Source: Notospermus geniculatus
Taxonomy: Eukaryota; Nemertea; Pilidiophora; Heteronemertea; Lineidae
DNA: 64,000 bases
Reading direction: 5' to 3'
Assembly (NCBI GenBank): GCA_002633025.1
Contig: NMRB01000207.1
Span: 152,464 to 216,463, forward strand
A program made the position numbers and the translations under genes. Numbering within the stretch: the stretch's first letter is position 1; every line of letters starts with the position of its first letter. The notes beneath the pieces were generated by a model. That model was not told the origin of the DNA. It made no database searches and was given only the letters and a program-made list of their open reading frames with translations. Positions 34,994 to 47,240 of the stretch are shown piece by piece.

Positions 34994-35671
34994 GGGTCGG
35001 TTGAAAACCTGGCACTGGCACTGGCAGCCTTCTTAATAGAAAACTCAGCGAACTGTACAATGTACATGTACGTTTAATTGTCAAGAATTACATGTACATG
35101 TAGCATACTTAGTACATAATGATTAAGAGATGAGGCCTGCAACTGAAGATTTGTACATGTATTTCACCAACTGCTGATCACATGTTATTCTTTCAATTCA
35201 TTGTAAGATTAAAAATCTAGAGGTGTCTAGTTCTATCCGATTTGATAATTTTCTGGTAGTGGCCAACACCAGACCCCCCCCCTCACACACACGCCCAGGT
35301 GGATTCCTGGTCTGGAAGCCAACCCACCCCTGCAACACAATCCAAGATGAGATCATCTACTACACTACAGTATTCCCCCTTCTAAAAAATGTCCGTGTCG
35401 AAGTTGACAACCTCCCTCGGACTACAATACTCCCCAGGGAGTGGAGAAATGAAATTGGAATGAAAAGACCTAGCTGGGGTAATAATTGTGAAGTGCCTTG
35501 ACACTTACATGTAAATGTAAAAGGCACTATAAGCCCGCACATTATTATTATTATTATTACATGTATTACAAAAATGTACCTAGTTCTAGCGGTGAAATTG
35601 GAACAAGTAAGTAGGCTGCAGACCAGAAATCACAATTGGGCCACTGCCAGTGCCAGGTTTTGAACCGACCC
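34994..35671. mobile_element. 678-base element with 9-base target-site duplication
   Basis: A perfect 9-base direct repeat TGTTTCCCG flanks it (34985-34993 and 35672-35680). The inner ends GGGTCGGTTGAAAACCTGGC and GCCAGGTTTTGAACCGACCC are imperfect inverted repeats that continue into CACTGGCA/TGCCAGTG. Nine-base duplications are typical of Mutator-like (MULE) elements, so a non-autonomous MULE is the best guess. The interior has TACATGTA motifs, a C-run and an (ATT)n tract, and no transposase. Confidence 0.75.
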
Positions 35672-35838
35672 TGTTTCCCGTGTGCAGAATGTGTGCAAAA
35701 TAAATGAGAATGATTCCACAAAATTATCACAGTGTGCACTAATATCTACCAAAATGCGCGCATTCTAGTCTAGATATTCGTGATGAGTTCCCCGCCATCC
35801 AACACCATGCTGATACAGAGGTCATTGAAGGTCAAATG

Positions 35839-36365
35839 CTAAACATAGGTGCCGTTACAAAGCACAATGTGTTTACCTGTCCGTGTCGAGTTCGTATGGC
35901 TGACCGAGTAATCAGTGGTCTTGTTAAAATGCGTCCTTCGGTAGCCACAGCATCTGAAGGCTTGCAGGAACCCTTGGCGGAACTTCTTGTTCATGAAACA
36001 GTATGTGATTGGGTTACAACACGTAGATATATAGCTGAACAAATGCAATGAGGACATGACAATAGGGCTGACATGTCGTCTCGCTCCAAACGGGTCAAAC
36101 ATTCCCCATGTCTGCACCACAAACACCGGTGACCAAAAAATGAAGAACTCCAAAACTACGGCGAACAACATCTTTATGACGCGCTTTTTGGCCTGTAGCG
36201 ATTTTTCACTCTGCGTTCGTCTGACTTGTGGTATATCCAGCTTTTTTTTACGTTTCGATTTTCCATTCAGGATAGATTTGGTGGTGCTGTATTCCGAGTC
36301 GTCGTCAGCAGCCATCTCGTAGTCGTCATCCTTGCTGAAACTCGCAGCATCTCTTTCTTGGGCTT
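35839..36365 (-). CDS. CCKR: CCK/gastrin-type receptor: last exon (third loop, TM6, TM7, tail)
   Basis: The exon opens after an ATTTACAG acceptor in phase 1 and runs to a TAG stop. It encodes the acidic and basic third intracellular loop (phosphorylatable RRTQSEKS). TM6 is AKKRVIKMLFAVVLEFF then FWSPVFVVQTW, where the usual CWxP is FWSP. TM7 contains NPITYCFMNKKF (the NPxxY motif), and a short helix with FRCCGY carries likely palmitoylated cysteines. AKKRVIKML and the TM7 end are specific to cholecystokinin/gastrin and sulfakinin receptors, which are Gq/Gs-coupled plasma-membrane peptide receptors. The same gene continues at 39957-40010 and 45365-45733. Confidence 0.88.
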
Positions 36366-36654
36366 CTGTAAATAAAAAATTTGTAGTAGGTCGTAAAATA
36401 TATCAGGAAGTTTTAGGGTGCTCTGTAAAATGACGTCAGAACTTCCTAGGCTTCCAGATAAATTGTTAAGTTTCTTAACGAAAGTATTGCCGAGGGAAGC
36501 TAATTGTTGTTTTGACTCTACAAGCAAAAATTGCCTGAAGTAGCCACGAGTTCCACACAACACTTTAATAAGATACGTTCCTTGAATTATTTGTTGGGGG
36601 TTTTTGCAAGCGAAGCATAGGCTACAACTTAAAGTGTTTTGCAGCGCAAGCCCA

Positions 36655-37610
36655 GTAGACCAAGAGACAAGACCAGAAAAGAGGGCTATTTCTTAAGTTT
36701 CGTGGTGCTGTCGTGGTAACTAAAAACTTCCTCCAGCATTATTAGAAGATAGATATGCTGAATGCATTTCAACTTGTTACCACAAGCAATTTTCCCCAGT
36801 TTACAAGATGGCCGCCCTTTTTAAAGGGCCGAAGGGATTAACAGTAGGGGTCAAAAATCTGATGTCTTCAAATCATACCATCATTGGTATCAAAATAAAG
36901 GTCTTAGTGAGTATAACAGCATGGCATGGGTTCTATTCGCCAAAATGTACAGTGCAACCCTTGAGGGGGGTCCAAAAGGGCAAAAAATCCAACATTTGAC
37001 TCCTTCCCACCAGTTCCAAGGGGGTTGCACGTGAATGAAAACAACTGATTTCAACATTGCTCTCATAGAGCTCCAAAAAATACCAATGATGACAACCTTT
37101 GGGTAAAAGTTTTTGAGATCCCAAAGAAGGGCCCAAAAAGGGTCATAATTTATGATCCTGAAAACTGTTAGCCAAATGGTGTCATCATGAGTATTCTTTT
37201 GGAGCACTATGAGAGCAATGTTGAAATAAATTGTTTTCATTTACCTGCAGGCCCCGTGGAACTGGTGGGAAGGGGTCAAATGTTGGATTTTTGGCCCTTT
37301 TGGACCCCCCTCAAGGCTTGCACTGTACATTTTGGCGAATAAAACCCACGCCATTCTGTTGTACTCATTGAGGCCTTTATTTTGATACCAATGTTCATAT
37401 GATTTGAAGACATCGAATTTTTGACCCCTACTGTTAATCCCTTTGGCCCTTTAAAAAGGACGGCCATGTTGTAAACTGGGGAGTATTGTTTGTGGTAACA
37501 AGTTGATATGTGTTCAGCATATCCATCTTCTTACAATGCAAAAGGAAGTTTTCAGTTACCACGACAGCACCACAAAACTGAAAGATAAATGGACTTGTCT
37601 CTTGGTCTAC
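36655..37610. mobile_element. 0.96 kb foldback element in the receptor intron
   Basis: Two imperfect arms of roughly 420 bases (about 36655-37085 and 37190-37610) are inverted copies around a ~100-base loop. The outer ends are GTAGACCAAGAGACAAG and its exact complement. The arms share GTGGTGCTGTCGTGGTAACT, TTAAAGGGCC and GGGGGGTCCAAAAGGGC blocks. Open frames in both arms are mirror images of each other and not genes. A transcript of the receptor intron would carry a long double-stranded hairpin. Confidence 0.8.
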
Positions 37611-39956
37611 AGAACAAACTTGGATTTTGAAATGGACTTTACAGTCAATTTGAAGATTGTCCTTCGAGGTAGTGAGAAGCGAGCACAAGAATTAGTCAAA
37701 TTCCGCCAAAAAGCTGCATTGCCTTTGCTATGCATCATGAGCTAATCAGTTCGGCCATATATGAGTTGTTTTTGACCTCCTATCCTTTCGATGGCGCAAA
37801 CAGTGGTCCTTTAAAATATTAATGTCCGATGTACGATCTGTCGTACAATTTTCGGGAACACACTAAGTATTTATGAGCAAATGTTGCAAGAAAGCGCCAT
37901 TGATAGCACGAAGTTTTGCGCTCTTCCAGTTTATAACTATACATGTACCCTTTATGAGCAGAAGCCATCGTCACCTTAGTACTTTATTGAGAAATACGGA
38001 AGGCGTTCACAATCATGAATGACACTGTACCCCGTGATTGGATGAAGTACGGAATATTTTTAAGAAATAGCATTTCATGTTCAATTGATCTCACCTAAAA
38101 TCTCATCAGTCCTGTATTAGGTATGTCCTGAAAGTTTCGTGAGCATACTTGCTGTATTTTTTTAGTTATCAGATGGAAACAAAAAATTGGATAGAGAAAC
38201 AGAGAGAAGTCAGTGAAATAAAAGAGGGCCGCCCCACATATGCGAAAGTCTGGAGTACATGTAGTCTTGATAATACAATGTACATCTAGTTTTACATTAA
38301 CGAATCATAAGGCAAACTGCTCTTTAGAATAAAATACCACCAGTTTTATTCCTACCACGATGCTTCATCTATTGTATGTTTGGAAGTGACACCACTGAGT
38401 TTGTTGTGGGAGCTAGAAACAGCATGGCCGTTTTTGCATAAGCTATTGCCATATACCACGGGGTTCAGGTCACCGATATCCATTACATCGTCCGTAATTT
38501 CATATATCATTACTGCTAAAGGGGGTCCGTCTCAGGTAATCTAACGAGGACAGTGAACAGTACTGCTACTCGACAACATCACATTTTTAACAACATCCAA
38601 GAAAAAATACTTTGAGATAAAACTTAGATGAGTTTTGTATCAATATGACCAGGCACCGAAATACTTTCACTCATTTTGCCACATTATTATGACTTTGAAG
38701 TATTTACTGATGAAGGACAACTCAAGTCTGGAGGAAAGTGTTAAACAATTTACCGTAAAAAATAAACTACTGCAAAAATTTCTGAACATCATCGTTATAT
38801 TTTTCATGCATTTCTAAGTTTCACTGTAAAAGAGGTGTACACTAGATCAACTATTTGGACTATCATAATTGTATTAGCACTGGAATAAACTACAAGTGGT
38901 TACAGTACATTGAGGTTCCGTTTGGCATGCAATAATAAAGGGTTGATGCACGTTGGTGAACAGAATGCATGCAGGAGGATTTGAGAGCGTTGCGTCAGAA
39001 TCACTCATAATGGGGCACAAAAACTGCGGCGAGGGTAATATAGACTGAAGACAGTTCTGGAGATCCAAAGAGAAATGTTGGTATCATTTACAAAATGATG
39101 AGAAGCTTGACATGTTGTACAAGATATAGGCTATTACCAAAATAGGTTTTACAGGTGGCTGAAATGGGCTACTTCACAAAAAAAGAAAATCTGAGAAAAA
39201 AATTAAGATGCTTTGAACAAAGAGTTTTGCTGCTGCACCCTTTACATGTATGTATACGTTTCATATTCAAGTCTCGAATCACGAACAGGCCAGAAAAACA
39301 TATTTTGGACAAACTTTTCGTTTGTTTTTTCGGGTAATGAGAATTACATCTATATGTTATATGTTTTACTACAATTGTATATGTTATTAGTACACAGCCT
39401 TTGCAATCTGATAGCATCTGTATACCTATAATCATAAGGCAGCAGCCCTCTTTATATTTTAATATATCATAGTGATGTTCTTGCTTCTGCTGACGAACTC
39501 CATAACGACTGGGTATTATCAAAAATAGATAAGCTCGCTTATCTATTTTTGGTATCATACATCTTTGCGATTATCGTAAGCATTTAAAAAAAATTAACCA
39601 CAACCATTAAGTCAGATTATCGAATCAAGACTAATGTTTATCTACATAAAAAAACTACCGGTATCGCATATTACTTCGCATCGATCCTTCCGTCATCCCT
39701 CCTGGTTGCTGAGAACATACTTTACATTTTGTACGTGCCGCATCAATCGAGTCGAATTTTTTCTGGGTATTTTTAGGAATGAAAGGTTCTGATACCATAA
39801 AAGCGTACTAAAAATGAGTTTCGAATTCCCTGCAGCTTTAACTTATTATAGTGTGCCCACACGAAGCTCATATAGTAAAGCCATTTAAGTTCGGCTTCAG
39901 AGACTAAAAGTTTGAGAGAAAAAAATAGATTATACACAAGTAATGCCAAGTTTTAC

Positions 39957-40010
39957 CTTCATCCAGGCGGGATCCACAGCATTTCATGGCTTTCCCGCAG
40001 CAAATAGTGA
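39957..40010 (-). CDS. CCKR: 54-base cysteine-rich micro-exon of the CCK-type receptor
   Basis: On the minus strand, TCTTTTCTAG precedes and GTAAAAC follows a 54-base open segment. It enters and leaves in phase 1, exactly as the exons on both sides require. Translated in that frame it is VTICCGKAMKCCGSRLDE, which would lie in the third intracellular loop between RMDMRAKR and EAQERDAAS. Skipping it keeps the frame (GAA at the joint), so it could be an alternative cassette. It adds four cysteines, which are possible acylation sites near the G-protein-coupling region. Confidence 0.6.
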
Positions 40011-40225
40011 CTAGAAAAGATCAAATAAACAATGAAGAGATTTAGTGTTACATAAGAGAAATTAAAGGTGGGAGCACTTGGGAGTGGGTAGGGTGTGTAG
40101 GCGTAGACAACTTCTAAGAGTTTTTCGTTTCCTATTGCATTAAGCAGAATCCAGAGAAATCCACACGACTTGTATTTAGATGTAGGCCTACATGTTTTAG
40201 AAAAAGCCCTTCGTTAAAAGGCAGA

Positions 40226-40354
40226 GGGCCAAATTCATAAAGGGTGTTTAAGACTTAGACGCGTGTAACTTCGTCAAATGCAAGGTGGAAGTGTGTGCAT
40301 TTAGTGAAGTTACACGCGTCTATAAGTCTTAAACACCCTTTATGAATATGGCCC
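40226..40354. mobile_element. Hairpin element with GGGCC-ATTCATAAAGG ends and AGA duplication
   Basis: The ends GGGCCAAATTCATAAAGG and CCTTTATGAATATGGCCC are inverted repeats, and the inner GTGTTTAAGACTTAGACGCG arms pair almost perfectly. AGA occurs on both sides (40223-40225, 40355-40357), consistent with a 3-base target duplication. It lies in the receptor intron and belongs to the window-wide TATTCATAAA hairpin group. Confidence 0.7.
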
Positions 40355-41690
40355 AGATTTTTTTAAGGAATAGAAAAATTGCACTTAAGACGGTGAGAAC
40401 ATCACTATTAGTTTATCAGTCTATTTTAGGCTAAACCATCCGCAGAGGATTTAAAGATTTTCAGATTTATATACATAGACCCAATGTATAACGAGAAGAG
40501 GCATAAAAAACTCTTTTCAACTGACGGGATTTATGATGTCATGGAAAAAAAATTTGCAGATTATGTTTTTGACATGATAAGTGATATACTTTCATGATAG
40601 TAATGCTTATGGATACTACGCCCGTTTCTAAGGATCTATTTTTTTCTTAAAAATCTGATTCTGCTTAAGAAGGAATGGTTTTCAGGAATCGTTTCAATGC
40701 CGTTTGAAAAGTGAACTGATATCAATTCATCACATTGAGATTAGAACATGTGATTTATTTTGCCTAACGTTTTCTCTTCTTTGGTGTTTCCTCACGTGTG
40801 CATTACATGCATTAAATGTATATCTAACTTCATACCACTGTACAGAATCACGTATTCCATACTCTGACGAGTTTTAATGAAAAAATCACCGTCATGATTT
40901 CTAGTTCCATAAACATACGACACTGGTCGTTAAAAAGTGCAGGTAAATGTCTTTTAGTATCTATCACAAACTGCCTGATTAACTCCACTGGACATCCATT
41001 GTGTAGAGTACAGTCCATTATCCTTTTTTTATAATCATGAACGACATTTCTGTAATCCGCAAATGGTGCACAGGAGGTTATTATCCGTGGATAGAGCTGC
41101 TTACATTTGGTATAAATTGTTGATAACGGCTGATATGATACGAGTGAAGAAATATGCCGCTCCGGGATGATGTACAAAAACATCTTTACCTACACGGTGA
41201 TGCATGTATAATCCACAAAAAACTGTTGCGTTTAGGAAGGCAAAACAGGCTTAAGCCATTGTTTGTCGTGGATAAATCATCAAATGGTCGTTGTGTGGGT
41301 TGGTTTTTGTTTTTGCTAATGGGATACTTTATACTGAGCATGAGAAAATTACCCTACCGATTGTCATAGCTATGAGGAAGGGGCAGCGTCCTGTTTGTGT
41401 TGTTGTTAACAGAATTTATAAATAGATTTTTAAAAAAAATTAAGCGAATGATTCAAAATAAACAAACCCAAACGAGGCACAAATCAAAATCCACTTTACA
41501 ATATGAGGGCCTTCCAACAAGATACGAGCGGTTTAAGTTTAAGTTTTCATTTTTGATTTCATTGATTGGATTGATTCTGTGATTTTAATATTTGTTAATT
41601 TACGTGTGACTTACAGATCTTAATAGGTTTCTTTCTCACTTTTTAACATTTTTTGCCTATCAGGAATGAACCATGAACGGAACACATAAT

Positions 41691-41807
41691 CGAGAGGTTA
41701 AGAAACGATAACACTAACGCTAACGCTATTTCTGACGTACATTTGCAATGTAAAAAATAACGTTAGCATTAGTGTTACCGTTAACGGAGCGATTTCTTAA
41801 CCTGTCG
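41691..41807. mobile_element. Imperfect hairpin, possible GGTTAAGAAATC relative
   Basis: The left side GAGAGGTTAAGAAACGATAAC and right side GCGATTTCTTAACCTGTC are inverted. The interior has GCTAACGCTATTT and AATAACGTTAGCATTAGTG pairing. It resembles the TA-flanked GGGAGGTTTAGAAATC family but has lost the outer bases. Confidence 0.45.
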
Positions 41808-42713
41808 AATACCTTCTTATTTACATGTAAACAAAATGAAATGATGATTTGATAATTACAGACCCATTTGTGTATGACCATAAATAATTCCTCTATGGCA
41901 TGACCAGACAAGCAAGAACGATGTAAGCCTTCAAGTAATCATGGAGGTATTACATGTAATATCTCCATGAAGTAAAACACTCTCTTAAACATTTCTAATG
42001 CCATCGCATTTCAAACCTTTCATTCACAAATAACCTTACAAGTACGTTTTGTATGGTCTACAGTCTGAATCTGCACAGTATAATCGCCCTATGTATGTTC
42101 TACCTTTGTGTGACGAAGAAGGTTGATGTAGTTGAAAGCAGCGTGATTTCAATCCTACACTCTTCGCCTGATAGCGTCATTCACATGACAGATAGCACGT
42201 CTTTGTCTCTACCAGGCACGCAACGAATGAAGCCATAATAAAACACGCCTCTGCTTTTGAACATCATCTTAATTACCAGCGACCATAGCAAGTGAAGTGA
42301 AGCAAGTGACGTAGTTTTGCACGAAATCAGTTCAATCGATTGGGCAAAATGTGATTTGGAAGTCAAATCAGCTATCCAATTAGTACCAACGGTTATCCTA
42401 GTTGTTGAAGAACAACGATACTGAAGGCCTCTCGCCTTGCTCAGCATCAAAAGGAAATATCCACTTAGTGGCACGGCAAGTAGGATGGGCAACCAATCAC
42501 GAAGTGGATCAGGGGACACTCTTCCTTCCTTTTCATTTACTAAGCTAATTTGGCCTCCAGCATTTTAACCAAACCTTGATTGGATATACATGTATGATAC
42601 GCGAGTTTATTGGGACGTTGAAAAAAAATATCATGTAGCCGTAGAAAGAAAATTTCCAACTCTGGATCGCTTGACCCACTTTGTCTATTCTACCCAGTTG
42701 CACAACAACTCAT

Positions 42714-43313
42714 AAGGCCTGTCTACACCATGAACATTTCAAAAACATTTCAAAAACATCCAGCTGCAACACTTCAAAAACACCGTTGTTTTCGGTTTGT
42801 TGCACAGTGTGGACTGGACCTGCAACTTTTGCAAAACAATTTGAAAACATGTTTTTGATAAAGGCCTGCATGTCCACACCATCAACATTTGTTTCCAAAA
42901 CATTGAGTTGCAACAAATCTGCAACACCCTTGTTTTGAGATTGTTGCACAGTGTGGCCAGACCTGCAACAATTCAAAACATGTTTTGAACATGTTCGCAG
43001 AAGAATTCACATGACATTTCTTTTAAAACATTTCTGAAACATTTTCAAACCATGTTTTGAACTCACTGTTGCAAGTCCTGTCCACACTGTGCAACAAGAT
43101 TGTTGCACAGTGTGGACAGGGTGCTGTAGATTTGTTGCAACTGAATGTTTTTTTTTTAAATGTTTTGAAAATGTTGATGGTGTGGACAGGCCTGTAGTTG
43201 CGGAGTGTAGACCAACCCCAAAACAAACCGCAACATTTTCCAAAACAGTTTTCAAATACAAAATGTTTTGTTGCAGAAATGTTTTGAACATGTTGATGGG
43301 GTAGACAGGCCTT
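42714..43313. mobile_element. 0.6 kb palindromic element rich in GTTGCACAGTGTGGAC
   Basis: The outer ends AAGGCCTGTCTACACCATGA and the matching inverted right end bound 600 bases. Inside, a TTGTTGCACAGTGTGGACNGG motif occurs at least four times in both orientations, together with many AACATTTTGAAA-like words. Open frames on both strands are repeat translations. It sits in the receptor intron. The ends are similar to 52061-52276 and 7299-8134. Confidence 0.7.
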
Positions 43314-45164
43314 TAGTGGAGGCAAACAATGTTCAATACATTGTATTTTTTATCTCGTGTCAAATCACTGCTGACACGTTTTAACCTTCAACCGACGCGG
43401 TTGCCTCAAGCGTCTCAATGACACCAACACCCACGAGCCCAAACTGATTTATTGACTTACAATATGACATGGTCATAGGGTATTCTCAAGAGCAATGTAA
43501 TCATGTTGATAAGGTTGCATCAGTGCACATTTAAGTCGACTAGGAGGGCTTCAGAGATGGAGTGAAAAGTGAGGAAAATTGGATTGACTCCTCATTCTAG
43601 ATCAAAGGTAAATTACTCTTCGTCGTGGGCGGTTGTAATGGTTGTTATCGAACACAATTTGAGAAAAACTCCAGGATTTGGAATGCAACGGGGTTTGTGT
43701 TTGTGAAGATGTCGTGCGGTAAAAGATCTCATTGGGATGAATTGTATACGGTAAATTGAAAGTGCTGAAATATGAAGTGCATTATCTACATTACAAATAT
43801 AAGATTTTTTGAATGTCCTCCAAACAAACCAGAATTTACTTTTTGTAAACCTTGATATAAATGTCAAGCACCGGTTTGTGTTCTCCGTCATAATATTGTT
43901 GGTAAAGCAGCATGGCCTGTTCCCATCTCTGATATCTATAGCAGGTGCAAAGGGAACTAGGGTTTGATGTCAGGAGAAGTTGTATATCCAGAAAAAAATA
44001 TGAAAAAGCAAAAATCAGTCCCTTTTTGGTCCACATGAAACCAGTGTCTTTCCAAAGTCTGTTGTTGTTATATTGACTTGATGTATTTGTACAGAATTTT
44101 TTTTCACACACTATAAAATGTTGTAAAGCAAATGTTGCATTTATCACCTCTGAGCATGAAGAGAACACCGAGAACTTGTTCCCTGTAAAAAGATACAGCA
44201 GGTTTTACAAAAATGTGCCTGCAGCAGAGTCTCTGGAACTGTTGTGAAGATTACAGGTGATATTACTAAAGTTGATTGGCAAGTTTTACTCCAACAGAGA
44301 CCAGAATGTTCATTCGAAGTGTCCTAAGGCTCCGCGGATCTATGGAGATATCACATGAGAATCTGCAGAATAGTTCCTGAAATTTTGCTGCAGGCACTTT
44401 TGTGTAAAATCAACAATGTACTGATATTTTTCACAAAGTGTTTATTGCAATCGTGAAGTTACCATTTGTGAAAGAAAAACGCCATATCAACAACAGATCC
44501 CGGATGCAACGAGGGAGATTTTACTTATTAATAGATTCCTCATGCAAGTGATACATTCAGGTGACAGATTACACCTCTTGTATCATACGTCACTACACTT
44601 TTTCGTTTGAGGGAACGAACCAGAGCAGGAAGTGTCTTACAAAAAAAAGCAAGTTATAAAATGAGGACTGGTATCTCCACCGAGGGAACATGAATATAAA
44701 GCACTTTTTCTTAGTTTTTACTTCGTAGCAAATATGTTAAAAAGACGGGGGATTCTTGTCCCTGATCATGAATTTCTATCACTACATCTGATATTTAAAT
44801 GAAAGTTTAGTTACAAAAAGTCTCGGCATTATGGTGAGTTTTCCTAAGCAAGGGCAGGGTATTTGATACAAAGTGGGGATGTAGTCACTTCGTTAGCCAG
44901 TGTCTGTTGTTGAGACTCTTTTAGCAGACCGACCCCAAAATATTGTTCACACAACGATAGTTCCTATATAGAAATATTTAAAAATATATAAAATAAGGCA
45001 GATTCCTGAAACACATTTTAGGTATAGATGAGAACTTTCTATTGACATTTCAAAATAAACATAGGACAGGGCCTATAGAACATTTTTTGAATATTTCTGT
45101 TGAAAGAAAATTGTATAGGTCGACGATACAGACAGAATATTTCAGATGACTTTTTACCCTTTGA

Positions 45165-45310
45165 CTAAAGCTGCGTTTACCAGACATCCGGAATGCGGTA
45201 GGGATGCGGAATCCCCGGCGGAACGATATGCTGTGTACGAAAATGCATTGCATTTTCCGCTTCCGCGTTCCGCAATCCGCATTCCACGTGTCAGCTTAAC
45301 GTAGCTTTAG
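45165..45310. mobile_element. MITE with CTAAAGCTGCGTT ends
   Basis: Left CTAAAGCTGCGTTTAC and right CTTAACGTAGCTTTAG form 16-base inverted ends with three mismatches. The interior pairs GGAATGCGG/CCGCATTCC. It lies 54 bases beyond the 5' splice site of the TM3-TM5 receptor exon. Confidence 0.6.
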
Positions 45311-45364
45311 GCTTGATAAACAGATAAATACATGTACATGTAAGTGATTCTATTGATAACATAC

Positions 45365-45733
45365 CTCGTTTTGCGCGCATGTCCATTCTTATTCCTTTCC
45401 ACAAGGTCGATGCAATGAACGTATAGGCCAGCAGCATGAGTATAAAGGGAAGCAATAGAAACAGCGTTGTGAGGCATACTTGGTAAACCTGCGCCCACGT
45501 CGGGTCAGGTATTTCCTCCCAGCATTTATGTGCACCATGTTTGATCTTTATGAGTTTTGTGAAGACGGCAGTCGGCATAACGATGATACCAGTGGCGAGC
45601 CAAACTGCCGCAATGAGTTTATATGAGTGGGAAAGTGTCTGCCATCTCCGAGAACGCAGTGGTTGGCATATGGCGAAATAGCGCTCCATAGCTATGGCAA
45701 CCAGCGTAAATGCACTGACTCCAACCGACACAG
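45365..45733 (-). CDS. CCKR: CCK/gastrin-type receptor: TM3-TM5 exon
   Basis: The exon is bounded by TTTTTACAG and GTATGT on the minus strand, 369 bases, phase 1 at both ends. It encodes TM3 ending in AIAMERYFAICQPLRSRR (the DRY motif as ERY) and the WQTLSHSYK loop shared with CCK receptors. TM4 follows (LIAAVWLATGIIVMPTAVF), then an extracellular loop with the disulphide cysteine in HKCWEE, and TM5 (VYQVCLTTLFLLLPFILMLL). It ends in GIRMDMRAKR. The start position matches the exon boundary just before TM3 in vertebrate CCK receptor genes, where TM1-TM2 form the preceding exon. I searched up to 64000 for that exon and did not find it. Confidence 0.88.
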
Positions 45734-46454
45734 CTGTAAAAATAAAACCAAAGGAAGACATTAGGACATGTAAGAAATCAATTAAATGCAGACAAATCAT
45801 ATGCACAAAATCTTTAATCTGAAATATAATTAATATCTTCTGTAAGTTATAACTCGCAGGCGAAGCGGAGAAAAAGATTCCGAATTACCAAAATTGAAGA
45901 TCGCTGCCAACGTCAGAAAATCTCATAGGCCGTATGGTGGGATGAAGTGGAAATATCATGCGTTGTGACCTCTCAGTTGTAGTCGAAGTAAAAGAACATG
46001 GCGTACGAGAGGCACTGAACAGAGGGACAAGTAGCTATTGTTTGTGGTTGACTTCTCAGCGGTCACATCAGGTTATAACACTGACTCTCTTGGGCAAGAC
46101 ATCCGTCCCTGGCACCGGGCTCTGGCGCATGTAAGTCTACAAGGATTAATTCTCATTTTCTGAGATGTTTTTAGGGGATAAAGTTAACCGTGCCCGTAGC
46201 TCTATACAAAAATCTTTAGTACATATACATATACATGTACATCATGTACCTGTACATGCACATGTACATATACGTGTAAGAAACAAGCTACGAAACAGGT
46301 ACAGACTACAAAAGGGACAACGAGTGAACTGTTACACATTATATCATAAAAATATTACTAAAAAGCTGCATTCTCAAGAGAAGAATTAGGCTACACGCTA
46401 ATTAAGTGATATTAAGCATAATCGACGAATATCTAATGGATAAAATACCCATAT

Positions 46455-47240
46455 TATGGCGCTCCAACGTGATCACAATTCAGTATTTACGATGTGTTAT
46501 AATTATATATCCACATGTCGATATTTAATTATCACGCGTCGATATTGAATACCCACACGTCGTTATTAAAAAGCCACACGTCATATTCCCCGGTCATATT
46601 TAGGGACCAGCCGTCATATTTAGGAACCACACGTTATATCAAACATATCCACACGTCTTATTTAGCACAACCACACGTCGATATTGGTATGCACGTGTCA
46701 TATTAGCGAAAAACAGACTTCGATATTTCACAGAACCACACGTCCGAATTAGGAGCCACGCGATATAATAAAGACCCATGCGTCATATTTAAAAACCACA
46801 CGTTATAATTAAGATCCACACGTCGTATTTCGTTTGCCTAATGTTTGACATACCTGTGCGCCTCCCATCTTCACTTTCAGCCAATCACATTGTAGTTTAC
46901 AAATGTGCTAAAATAACACACGTCGCTCCTCTTAATACGACGTGTTGATTTTAATTATAACGTGTGGTTTTTAAATATGACGCGTGGGTCTTTATTATAT
47001 TGCGTGGCTCCTAATTCCGACGTGTGGTTCCGTGAAATGTGTAATCGAAATGAAATATCGAAGTCTGTTTTTCGCTAATATGACACGCCGTGGATGCAAA
47101 TATCAACGTGTGGATATGCTTATTATAACGTGTGGTTCCTAAATATGATGCGTGGCTTTTAATAATGACGCGTCATAATTAAATATCGACGTGTGGATAT
47201 ATAAATATAACACGTCGTAAATACTGAATTCTGATCGCGT
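46455..47240. mobile_element. Foldback element, unit 1, arms of reiterated CACGTC motifs
   Basis: It starts TATGGCGCTCCAACGTGATC and ends ...CTGAATTCTGATCGCGT, directly joined to unit 2; its last ~12 terminal bases are missing at the junction. Each arm holds more than ten short blocks of the type CACACGTCGATATTTA or CACGCGTCATATTTAA at roughly 20-25-base spacing. The left arm reads CACACGTC and the right arm reads GACGTGTG. The centre (about 46840-46930) is unrelated, with a CCAATCACATTG phrase. No protein is encoded. This structure matches foldback-type transposons such as the sea urchin TU class; assignment is by structure only. Confidence 0.75.

Noticed and set aside
36808-37467. Mirror-image open frames beginning MAALFKGPKG and MAVLFKGPKG
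   Set aside because: They arise from the two arms of one foldback element and are not independent genes.
42681-43325. Overlapping open frames on both strands
   Set aside because: They are translations of a palindromic element rich in GTTGCACAG words.
44168-44202. Possible second micro-exon of the receptor on the minus strand (TTTTTACAG acceptor, GTGATA donor)
   Set aside because: It is 35 bases long, so it breaks the phase that the 54-base exon and the TM3-TM5 exon require, and the donor is weak.
46510-46840. Regularly spaced short repeats resembling a CRISPR array
   Set aside because: The repeats are only ~8-14 bases, degenerate and mirrored in the opposite arm, and the window is clearly animal DNA with spliced genes.
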